Source: Syntrophaceae bacterium (GTDB taxonomy: Bacteria > Desulfobacterota > Syntrophia > Syntrophales > UBA2185). From it: a stretch of DNA of 15,138 nt. Shown here in pieces: positions 1 through 6,632 of this stretch. Each line of letters begins with the position of its first letter. Positions within the stretch are counted from its first letter, which is position 1. The notes beneath the pieces were generated by a model. That model was not told the origin of the DNA. It did no database searches and saw nothing but the letters and a program-made list of their open reading frames with translations. A program made the position numbers and the translations under genes. Location: positions 9,811 through 24,948 of the forward strand of contig JAFNGM010000229.1 of NCBI GenBank assembly GCA_017885225.1. The letters run 5' to 3'.

Positions 1-2
1 GT

Positions 3-155
3 ACGGCCTTATGGGATTCAGCGGTAAGTCACTCGCCATTTGATATTGAAAGAGAACCCCTGTTTCATAACAATTCATTGCTTCCGTGCCAGAGTAAAAA
101 ATTGACATATGACACATACCAGGAACTTAAATTAATGACAAGAATCCATTCATAA
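3..155 (+). CDS. Possible 3' end of an unrecognised gene (partial)
   Basis: Frame 3 is open from the left edge of the window to a TAA at 153-155, giving 50 residues that end in YQELKLMTRIHS. The other two + frames stop within the first 45 bases. I recognise no family. The open stretch is short enough to arise by chance, so it is only a candidate C-terminus of a gene that begins outside the window. No convincing intrinsic terminator follows it. Confidence 0.22.
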   Translation, partial: TALWDSAVSHSPFDIEREPLFHNNSLLPCQSKKLTYDTYQELKLMTRIHS

Positions 156-176
156 ATATTGCTTCTTCTCCCTTCC

Positions 177-200
177 TCGACCCCTTGGCCCCTTGAACCC
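177..200. repeat. Three degenerate 8-bp tandem units
   Basis: The stretch reads as three successive octamers, TCGACCCC, TTGGCCCC and TTGAACCC, in an otherwise AT-rich intergenic region. Its composition is clearly unlike its surroundings. Short C-rich tandem tracts of this kind occur between genes in a number of environmental bacteria. No function is evident. Confidence 0.45.
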
Positions 201-250
201 TGGAGATGATAGCAATTTTTTCGGAGATAAACCTGCATATTTAATGCAGT

Positions 251-270
251 AAACAAACTATAGTTTGTTT
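251..270. promoter_or_regulatory. Perfect 20-bp palindrome upstream of the MORN gene
   Basis: AAACAAACTATAGTTTGTTT is identical to its own reverse complement and lies 62 nt before the preferred ATG of the MORN gene. A weak promoter-like pair can be drawn here: TTGTTT at 265-270, then 17 nt, then TGAAAT at 288-293. If that is right, the palindrome overlaps the -35 box, as an operator for a dimeric regulator would. As RNA it would be a weak AT-rich stem with no proper loop, so a DNA-binding site is likelier than a terminator. No regulator gene lies next to it. Confidence 0.4.
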
Positions 271-332
271 TAACATTGTGTCACTTTTGAAATCATGATA
301 CGTTGAAAAACCTTAATGAAAGGTTCAATGCA

Positions 333-926
333 ATGAAATTACATTTGCTATTACTACTATTGATGGTGATATTCTCGTCCCATACCGTCTATGCTCAATG
401 CGTAAAAGGAGACTGCCAAGACGGCGAGGGAACTTTTATGAACATTGATGGATCCTTATATGAGGGTCAATTTAGAGACGGCAAACGTGCAGGAGCAGGG
501 ACGCTCATACTCCCTGACGGCGCGAAATACAGCGGTCAATTTAAGGAAAACACCTATAATGGCCAGGGAGTTTACGTCTTTTCCAATGGAGAAAAATATG
601 AAGGTGAATTTCTAAATGGAAAATTGAACGGTTCGGGAACCTATTACTATGCTGATGGTTCCAAATATGAAGGACAGTTTCAGCATGATATGCGCCATGG
701 AGGAGGCACAATCACGTATGCCGATGGCGTAATATACAACGGTCAATTTCAGGATCACTACCGGAATGGACAAGGAACGCTGATATTTCCCGATGGGAAA
801 AAGATCGAAGGGCAGTTTGCAAAGGACAAGCTGGATGGAAAAGGTACCGTCACATATCCGGATGGAAGCAAAGCAATCGCGGAACAGACAGATAGTAACA
901 CATTCAAAATAATTCGCGGACAATGA
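333..926 (+). CDS. Secreted MORN-repeat protein
   Basis: The 197-residue product begins with a signal peptide: M-K-L-H, a run of Leu, then a VYA/Q signal peptidase I site near residue 21. Six 23-residue MORN repeats follow at about 43, 66, 89, 112, 135 and 158, each of the form YxGxF....xGxGT....DGxx. A partial repeat precedes them. Two cysteines (C23, C28) sit just after the cleavage site; there is no proper lipobox because Gln precedes C23. The ATG at 333 has an AAAGG about 10 nt upstream. An in-frame TTG at 303 lacks such a site and would spoil the signal peptide. MORN repeats fold as beta-hairpin stacks that bind proteins or membranes; the partner here is unknown. The protein is probably periplasmic or surface-exposed. 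Confidence 0.88.
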   Translation: MKLHLLLLLLMVIFSSHTVYAQCVKGDCQDGEGTFMNIDGSLYEGQFRDGKRAGAGTLILPDGAKYSGQFKENTYNGQGVYVFSNGEKYEGEFLNGKLNGSGTYYYADGSKYEGQFQHDMRHGGGTITYADGVIYNGQFQDHYRNGQGTLIFPDGKKIEGQFAKDKLDGKGTVTYPDGSKAIAEQTDSNTFKIIRGQ

Positions 927-1105
927 CGCTCTTCGCCTGCCGGACAGGGCTTCATGTGCTTCCGGGGGACAAATTCACTCATATGTCCCGGAAGTATTTT
1001 GCTCTTTCGGGCTGTAAAGGTACCGCTCAGAAATTTTGGTACGGCGGTGATATTCGCCAACACATGAATGGTTCTCAACGTGTATACATAATAGAGGCTT
1101 TATGA
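923..1105 (+). CDS. Doubtful 60-aa ORF bridging the MORN gene and the membrane-protein gene
   Basis: This frame starts with an ATG that overlaps the MORN stop codon (ATGA at 923-926). It ends with a TGA overlapping the ATG of the next gene (ATGA at 1102-1105). Such overlaps are typical of translational coupling, which is the only reason to list it. The product (MTLFACRTGLHVLPG...) resembles no family I know and has no good ribosome-binding site. It runs through a strong hairpin at 959-994. Most likely it is a chance reading of an intergenic leader. Confidence 0.18.
   Translation: MTLFACRTGLHVLPGDKFTHMSRKYFALSGCKGTAQKFWYGGDIRQHMNGSQRVYIIEAL
959..1000 (+). terminator. Hairpin after the MORN gene, possible terminator
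   Basis: CTTCCGGG-GG-ACA at 959-971 pairs with TGTCCCGGAAG at 984-994. This gives 11 base pairs with a two-base GG bulge and a 12-nt loop. TATTTT follows at 995-1000. The stem is GC-rich and strong, but the T-run is short, so it could be a weak terminator or an mRNA-stabilising hairpin between the MORN gene and the peptidase operon. Confidence 0.45.
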
Positions 1106-1341
1106 GTTCGTGGTCATGGTGGGGCAAGAATATTTTTATCGCCCTCATTTCATTATTTTTTTTGTTTTTTGGAATTCACGCACTCATTGCATCATATAAA
1201 TTAAATAATCCTCTTGAATTTATCATGTTTTTCTTCTCATCTAGCCTAATAATTCTTATCAGCCTTGTCGGAATGATTTACCCCGCCTTTCGCATAAAAA
1301 AAATTTTAACACCTCACAAGATGGATGATAATGTTGAATAA
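1102..1341 (+). CDS. Small two-helix inner-membrane protein
   Basis: The 79-residue protein has two hydrophobic stretches, at about residues 9-30 (NIFIALISLFFLFFGIHALI) and 39-63 (an IMFFFSSSLIILISLVGMIY core). A basic/acidic C-terminal tail, RIKKILTPHKMDDNVE, follows. AGAGG at 1093-1097 lies four nt before the ATG. The 3' end overlaps the first M16 gene by 17 nt, so the two are probably co-transcribed and translationally coupled. I do not recognise the family. Its place at the head of a peptidase operon suggests a membrane accessory or anchor for the exported peptidases, but that is inference only. Confidence 0.68.
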   Translation: MSSWSWWGKNIFIALISLFFLFFGIHALIASYKLNNPLEFIMFFFSSSLIILISLVGMIYPAFRIKKILTPHKMDDNVE

Positions 1342-2833
1342 CTCCGTGAAGAGATATATCCTGCTTATCGCAAGCATACTTTTTTTCATAAGTATGCATG
1401 GAAAGGCATTTTCATATGACCTGGAAAAGAAGGTTATTTCTCATACTTTGGAAAACGGGCTGAAAATCCTTATGGTTGAAAGGCATCTAAGTCCTACTGT
1501 GTCCTTTTATATAAGACACCGTGTGGGTGCCGTTGACGAAGCCGACGGCAGAACGGGATCTGCACATCTTTTAGAACACATGCTGTTCAAGGGAACAAAA
1601 ACAATTGGAACGAAAAACTTTCGGAAAGAAGAGGCAATCCTTAGAAATATCGCAAAAATCGGTGAAAGCCTTGATCGTGAAAGAATGAAGGAACGGGGTG
1701 CCGATAAAACCCGCATTGATTCTTTAACGAAAGAGTTGGAAGCACTCCAGAATGCACATAAAAAATATTTTGTGGATAACGAAATAGACAGGCTTTACAC
1801 GGAACATGGTGCAAACGATATCAATGCAACCACAAGCCAGGATTTGACATCGTACCATGTAAGTCTGCCATCTAACAAAATTGAACTCTGGGCGAGGATC
1901 GAGGCAGATAGAATGACAAGCCCTGTTTTCCGGGAATTCTATTCTGAGCGAAGTGTAGTCATGGAAGAACGCAGACAGAGAATTGAATCCAATCCCGAAG
2001 GTCAGCTTTATGAACAATTTCTCGCATCCGCATATATTGCACATCCATATAGAAGACCAATCCTTGGCTGGCCATCTGATATACTGTTTTTAGATCCTGG
2101 GTACATGGAAGCTTTTTTTAAAAGCTCTCATGCTCCGAACAACACAGTCATCGCCATTGTAGGGGATATTGAGCCCGCAGCTACACTCAACATTATCAAG
2201 CAATACTTTGGCTCAATTCCTCGCCGTGCCCTGAATCCTTCACCAATTACAAAAGAACCCACTCAAAGAGGGGAACGACGGATCAGCATTACATCTGATG
2301 CAAACCCCTCCATGATCATAGGCTACCATAAACCTGCCATGCCGGAGTACGACGATTATGTTTTTGATGTGCTCGAATATATTGTCTCCAAAGGAAGGAC
2401 ATCGAGGCTCTATAAAACTCTTGTCGAAAAAAAAGGTGTCGCAAAAAGCATACTGACAGCAAATGGCATACCGGGATCAAGATATCAAAACCTTTTTGTA
2501 ATATTTGCCAAACCGCGCCACCCACACAAAAGCGCCGACATAGAACTGTCCATTTATGAGGAAATTGAAAAAATGAAAACAAATGCCGTTTCCACGAGAG
2601 AGTTGGAAAAGGCGAAAAATCAACTTAAGGCAGATTTTATAAAAAACCTCGATTCAAATTTGGAACTGGCAAATACGATTTCCTACTTTGAAATCCTTAT
2701 CGGGGATTATCGCTACATTACAAATCATTTAAAAATAATAGAGAAGGTCACACCTGAAGATATCGTGCGGGTGGCAAAAAAATATCTCGTCTCTGAAAAC
2801 AGGACTGTAGCAAATCTTGTGAAGAAGAACTAA
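1325..2833 (+). CDS. Exported M16B zinc peptidase, catalytic subunit
   Basis: This 502-residue pitrilysin/insulinase-family (M16) protein has an N-terminal signal segment (about residues 10-30). The inverted zinc motif HLLEH is at 81-85 (H81 and H85 ligands, E84 catalytic), and E215 lies seven residues after E208, as expected for the third ligand. A charged helical insert (about 97-152) separates the motif from the NATTSQDLTSYHVSLP core strand. The second M16 domain (about 260-480) lacks the R/Y pair usual in self-sufficient subunits: V367 and K374 occupy those places. The following gene supplies the pair, so the two probably form a periplasmic heterodimer that degrades peptides. The start is either this ATG or the in-frame ATG at 1331; the latter has GGA five nt upstream. 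Confidence 0.9.
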   Translation: MIMLNNSVKRYILLIASILFFISMHGKAFSYDLEKKVISHTLENGLKILMVERHLSPTVSFYIRHRVGAVDEADGRTGSAHLLEHMLFKGTKTIGTKNFRKEEAILRNIAKIGESLDRERMKERGADKTRIDSLTKELEALQNAHKKYFVDNEIDRLYTEHGANDINATTSQDLTSYHVSLPSNKIELWARIEADRMTSPVFREFYSERSVVMEERRQRIESNPEGQLYEQFLASAYIAHPYRRPILGWPSDILFLDPGYMEAFFKSSHAPNNTVIAIVGDIEPAATLNIIKQYFGSIPRRALNPSPITKEPTQRGERRISITSDANPSMIIGYHKPAMPEYDDYVFDVLEYIVSKGRTSRLYKTLVEKKGVAKSILTANGIPGSRYQNLFVIFAKPRHPHKSADIELSIYEEIEKMKTNAVSTRELEKAKNQLKADFIKNLDSNLELANTISYFEILIGDYRYITNHLKIIEKVTPEDIVRVAKKYLVSENRTVANLVKKN

Positions 2834-2835
2834 TT

Positions 2836-4272
2836 ATGCAGAAAATGTTATGTCGATCCTTTCTTTTATCGGTGTTATTCTATCTCTTGTTGTTTTGTTG
2901 TAGTACGAATGCAGAAGGGGATTCCTCCATTCCTCTTATTAACCCGGATGAATTGTCTTACCGGCAGATTCAGTTTGTCCTGCCTCAGGCAAAACGGATA
3001 GTTCTTGACAACGGAATTATCCTTTACATTTTTGAAGATCATGAACTTCCCCTCGTAAATATCTCTGCAGTGATCAGAACCGGTTCCAACTATGATCCAG
3101 CCGGGAAAGAGGGTCTTGCCGAACTCATGGGCACACTTCTGAGAACTGGTGGCACACAATCCATATCAGCTGATGCCATCGATGAATCGTTAGATTTTTT
3201 TGCCGGGTCACTTTCTGTTTCGATGAGCCGGGACTCGGGATCGTTAAGCCTTTCTGTTCTTAAGGACAATGTGGATGAAGGGCTTCACATCTTCTCCCAG
3301 ATAATGACAAATCCCGCGTTCGAAGAATCCAAAATAGCGGTGGCAAAGAAACTAAAAATCGAGGAGCTGAGAAGAATAGCCGATGATCCTCAAAAACTGG
3401 CTTTCAGGGAATTAAAGAGGTTACTATACGGCGATAATCCTGCAGGTAGATTGCCTTCGAGTACATCCGTACATAACGTTCACCGAGATGATCTGACCCG
3501 GTTCTACACACAATTTTTCTATCCGAAAAACATCATGATTGCAGTGAGTGGAGACATCTCCAGTGAACAAGCTATCATGAAGATAAAAAAATATTTTGGA
3601 TCTTGGAATAAATCTATACAACATTTTACACAACCTCCCATACCTGCAAAACAGAAGGGACATATCTATTTCTTATCCAAAGACATCCCTCAATCCGTCA
3701 TCATTACTGCCCAGCTTGCTCCGGGGAAAAAAAATCATGACACATATGCCTTTGAATTACTTGATTTTATTCTTGGAAGCGGTGGCTTCAAGTCACGCAT
3801 CTTTCAACAAATCAGAAATAATCTTGGATTGGCATATTCAACAGGAAGTTTTTATACCAAACTGAGCGGATACGGTGTGTTTGGAGCCTATGCAATGACC
3901 AAATCAGAAACGACGGCGAACGTCCTTTCACACATCCGAACTCTCATAAGAGATGTACAGACATCTGTAATTGATAAAAAAGAGCTTGAATCAGCGATAA
4001 AATCCATACACAATAACTTTATCTTTTCCTTCCATTCCGCAGAACAAATTGCCCTTCAGCAATTGGTGATGGAATACGACGATCTGCCCGGAGATTATTT
4101 GGCACAATATAGGGATAGAATCGCAAAAGTTCGCACGGAAGATCTCATGCGGGTAGCGAATACATATCTGTCGTTGGATGATGCGGTAATTCTCGTCGTA
4201 GGTAACGAAACTGCGTATAATCAGCTTGTTTTTTCATTTAAAAATGTGTCCAGAATAGAAGGTTCTCTATGA
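2836..4272 (+). CDS. Exported M16B peptidase-like protein, non-catalytic partner
   Basis: The 478-residue protein begins two nt after the first M16 gene and has a signal peptide with a likely STNA/E cleavage site near residue 27. It keeps the M16 fold signatures (VLDNGIILYIFEDHELP, FYPKNIMIAVSGD). The zinc motif is destroyed: E96-L-M-G-T100 stands where HxxEH should be. It retains the R327...Y334 pair in QQIRNNLGLAYS, which in M16B heterodimers positions the substrate from the non-catalytic side. By analogy with the mitochondrial processing peptidase and two-gene bacterial M16 enzymes, it should pair with the preceding protein in the periplasm. The cysteines in LLLFCCSTNA do not make a normal lipobox. 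Confidence 0.88.
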   Translation: MQKMLCRSFLLSVLFYLLLFCCSTNAEGDSSIPLINPDELSYRQIQFVLPQAKRIVLDNGIILYIFEDHELPLVNISAVIRTGSNYDPAGKEGLAELMGTLLRTGGTQSISADAIDESLDFFAGSLSVSMSRDSGSLSLSVLKDNVDEGLHIFSQIMTNPAFEESKIAVAKKLKIEELRRIADDPQKLAFRELKRLLYGDNPAGRLPSSTSVHNVHRDDLTRFYTQFFYPKNIMIAVSGDISSEQAIMKIKKYFGSWNKSIQHFTQPPIPAKQKGHIYFLSKDIPQSVIITAQLAPGKKNHDTYAFELLDFILGSGGFKSRIFQQIRNNLGLAYSTGSFYTKLSGYGVFGAYAMTKSETTANVLSHIRTLIRDVQTSVIDKKELESAIKSIHNNFIFSFHSAEQIALQQLVMEYDDLPGDYLAQYRDRIAKVRTEDLMRVANTYLSLDDAVILVVGNETAYNQLVFSFKNVSRIEGSL

Positions 4273-5525
4273 ATTCTGCGGCAGTGTGCGAAGGTATTTC
4301 CCGTCGTATCGATGCATATGAAAATGCCATGATAAAAATGCAGTATGAACTGACTGCCATACCTGCCATGTCACCTGATAACGGGGGAGACGGCGAATTT
4401 GAAAAGGTGCAGTATATTTTGTCATGCTTACATGAGTTGAAGTTTCCCCAAGCGCTACACATTAACGCCCCCGATGACAGGGTCTCTGCAGGGATCCGTC
4501 CCAATCTTATCGTTCATATACCGGGAAGGAATCCCACGGCCACCGTTTGGATTCTTACACATACCGATATAGTTCCACCAGGTGAAATTGGCTTGTGGAA
4601 TAGGGATCCCTACAAATGCCATGTTATAGATGGAAAAATATTTGGGAGAGGTACAGAAGATAACCAGCAAGATCTTATCGCATCTATTTTTGCCGCAAAG
4701 GCTGTGTTAGATGAAGGTGAGGTGCCGGAAAATTCCGTAGGTCTTGCATTTGTTGCAGATGAAGAAACGGCAAGCCGGTTTGGTTTGTCATATGTTCTGC
4801 ACCACGAACAAAACCCTTTTCGAAAAGCAGATATCATTGTCGTTCCTGATTCGGGAAACGAAGATGGGACAATGATAGAAATTGCCGAAAAGAGCATCTT
4901 ATGGCTTCGTATTAAAACTATCGGCAGGCAGTGCCATGCCAGCAGGCCGGACCTTGGGAAAAATGCGTTGCAGGCAGCATCTCAATTCATTGTAGTCCTG
5001 AACGATCTTTATACTATTTTCAATGCGTACGATCCATTTTACGAGCCCCGGACAAGCACCTTTGAGCCAACAAAAAAAGTGTCAAATATCCAAAATATCA
5101 ACACTATTCCCGGCGAAGATATATTTTATATGGATTGCAGAATCCTTCCACACTACCAACTGAAGGACGTATTGCGGGAAATCCGGAACAGGGCCGATGA
5201 AATCGAAAGGCGGTTTAATGTATCTATAGAAATTACTCCCGTTCAGGACATGCAAGCGCCTCCTCCGACTCCCCCCGATGCTCCTGTTGTGAGTGCCTTG
5301 CAGAAAGCTGTGAACTATGTGTATGGCGTCCATGCCACACCTCGGGGCATAGGTGCAGGAACTGTCGCCGCTGTTTTCCGTAGTAAAAATTATCCGGTTG
5401 CGGTATGGTCCAGAGTCAACCACACCGCTCATCAACCAAATGAAAACTGCCTCATTTCCAACATGATTGGGAATGCGAAGGTGTATGCCCACCTATTCAT
5501 GCAATCTTTCGAATTCAAAAAATAA
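4269..5525 (+). CDS. M20-family metallopeptidase (ArgE/DapE/dipeptidase type)
   Basis: This 418-residue protein has the complete di-zinc M20 motif set. H98 and D100 are in LTHTDIVPPGE, the bridging D131 is in GRGTEDNQQ, the catalytic E165 and ligand E166 are in ADEETAS, D194 is in VVPDSGN, and H388 is in HTAHQPNE. A dimerisation-domain insert lies at about 205-320, with the characteristic GRQCHASRPDLGKNA. There is no signal peptide, so it acts in the cytoplasm, unlike the M16 pair it follows. Its ATG overlaps the preceding stop (ATGA, 4269-4272), which indicates coupling. Substrate cannot be read from the sequence. A role in finishing short peptides imported from the periplasm would fit the operon. 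It could instead be a deacylase such as ArgE or DapE, but no arginine or lysine synthesis genes are nearby. Confidence 0.9.
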   Translation: MNSAAVCEGISRRIDAYENAMIKMQYELTAIPAMSPDNGGDGEFEKVQYILSCLHELKFPQALHINAPDDRVSAGIRPNLIVHIPGRNPTATVWILTHTDIVPPGEIGLWNRDPYKCHVIDGKIFGRGTEDNQQDLIASIFAAKAVLDEGEVPENSVGLAFVADEETASRFGLSYVLHHEQNPFRKADIIVVPDSGNEDGTMIEIAEKSILWLRIKTIGRQCHASRPDLGKNALQAASQFIVVLNDLYTIFNAYDPFYEPRTSTFEPTKKVSNIQNINTIPGEDIFYMDCRILPHYQLKDVLREIRNRADEIERRFNVSIEITPVQDMQAPPPTPPDAPVVSALQKAVNYVYGVHATPRGIGAGTVAAVFRSKNYPVAVWSRVNHTAHQPNENCLISNMIGNAKVYAHLFMQSFEFKK

Positions 5526-5599
5526 TTGCAATCAATGAGAGTGCATGATAGCATTATGGAGAAAAGTATTTAATATTTATTAATATTATTCAAGGTTAC

Positions 5600-5627
5600 T
5601 TGACATATATTTACGAGGTTATATATT
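5600..5627 (+). promoter_or_regulatory. Possible sigma-70-type promoter at phoH
   Basis: A consensus TTGACA (5600-5605) is followed 16 nt later by TATATT (5622-5627) in a very AT-rich 105-nt gap. Transcription would start near 5634, which would place the GAGG at 5615-5618 and the proposed TTG start outside the mRNA. Either this match is fortuitous in AT-rich DNA or the translation start needs revision. A small AT-only inverted repeat (AATATT...AATATT, 5572-5587) lies just upstream. Confidence 0.28.
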
Positions 5628-5630
5628 TAC

Positions 5631-6632
5631 TTGAAGCAAAATCCCGATTTTATTTCGGTTAAAAATATTAGCCTTGCCGACAATAACCTCATCAGAACCC
5701 TTTTCGGTGAATACGATAAAAATTTAAAACTCATCGAAAAATTAGAGCCGGTCAAGATCGTTGTTCGTGGTAATAGCTTATCTGTCACGGGAGAACTTAT
5801 TCCGGCTGAACTAGTTGAAAACCTTATTATTCAACTCTATGCATTGCTGGAAAAAGGGTACCCAATATATCCGGCAGATATCGACTACGCCCATAGGATT
5901 CTTTCCAGCAACAGCTCCGTAAATCTTGAAAGAATATTTTTAGATACGGTTTTCATTTCATCAAAAAAACGACTAATTACTCCTAAAAGCATCGCCCAGA
6001 AACTCTACATTGATTTAATAAGGAACCATGATATAGTTCTTGCTATTGGCCCTGCCGGAACAGGTAAGACGTATCTGGCAATGGCAATGGCTGTCTCCGC
6101 TCTACTTGACAAGAAGGTGAACCGTATTGTACTGGCGAGACCAGCCGTAGAGGCGGGTGAAAAGCTCGGATTTTTACCAGGTGACTTATCAGAAAAAGTA
6201 AATCCATATCTCAGACCGCTGTATGATGCTCTTTTTGATATGATAGATTTCGATAAGGCTTCAGCGCTTATTCATAAGGGTGTTATTGAGGTTGCACCAC
6301 TGGCGTTTATGCGGGGGAGAACATTGAATGATTCTTTTGTGATTCTTGATGAAGCGCAGAATACTACCTCTGAACAGATGAAGATGTTCTTAACGAGGCT
6401 TGGCTTCGGATCAAAAGCCGTCATCACGGGTGATATAACCCAGATTGATCTCCCATACGATAAGATATCCGGTCTCGTAGAAGCAGAGTCCATCCTGACA
6501 AAGGTGGAAGGCATCAAGTTTGTACATTTTTCGGAGATTGATGTGGTAAGACATCCGCTTGTTCAGGATGTGATACGTGCCTATAATCATTTAACGAAAG
6601 TTAAGAGAAAAAGTAAAAAGAATTTATCTTGA
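5631..6632 (+). CDS. phoH: PhoH-family ATPase (PhoH/YbeZ)
   Basis: This 333-residue cytoplasmic P-loop ATPase has an N-terminal KH-like region (about 8-100) and Walker A GPAGTGKT at 140-147. Walker B VILDEAQN has DEAQ at 240-243, and a sensor segment TGDITQIDLP sits at 266-275. Length and motif order match the family. PhoH/YbeZ proteins bind RNA and are functionally tied to YbeY, encoded two genes downstream. The start is a TTG with GAGG 12 nt upstream, a long spacing. The next in-frame Met is far inside the ATPase domain, and an upstream in-frame stop lies at 5601. An ATT at 5625 has better spacing (six nt) and is a less likely alternative. The stop overlaps the next start as TGATG. Confidence 0.93.
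   Translation: MKQNPDFISVKNISLADNNLIRTLFGEYDKNLKLIEKLEPVKIVVRGNSLSVTGELIPAELVENLIIQLYALLEKGYPIYPADIDYAHRILSSNSSVNLERIFLDTVFISSKKRLITPKSIAQKLYIDLIRNHDIVLAIGPAGTGKTYLAMAMAVSALLDKKVNRIVLARPAVEAGEKLGFLPGDLSEKVNPYLRPLYDALFDMIDFDKASALIHKGVIEVAPLAFMRGRTLNDSFVILDEAQNTTSEQMKMFLTRLGFGSKAVITGDITQIDLPYDKISGLVEAESILTKVEGIKFVHFSEIDVVRHPLVQDVIRAYNHLTKVKRKSKKNLS

Noticed and set aside
65..256. 63-aa reading frame on the - strand containing LQGSRGQGVEEGRR
   Set aside because: It is produced by reading the C-rich octamer repeat and flanking AT-rich DNA. No ribosome site or family resemblance.
5082..5492. 136-aa - strand frame within the M20 peptidase gene
   Set aside because: Antisense shadow of a gene with a complete set of catalytic motifs; no plausible protein family.
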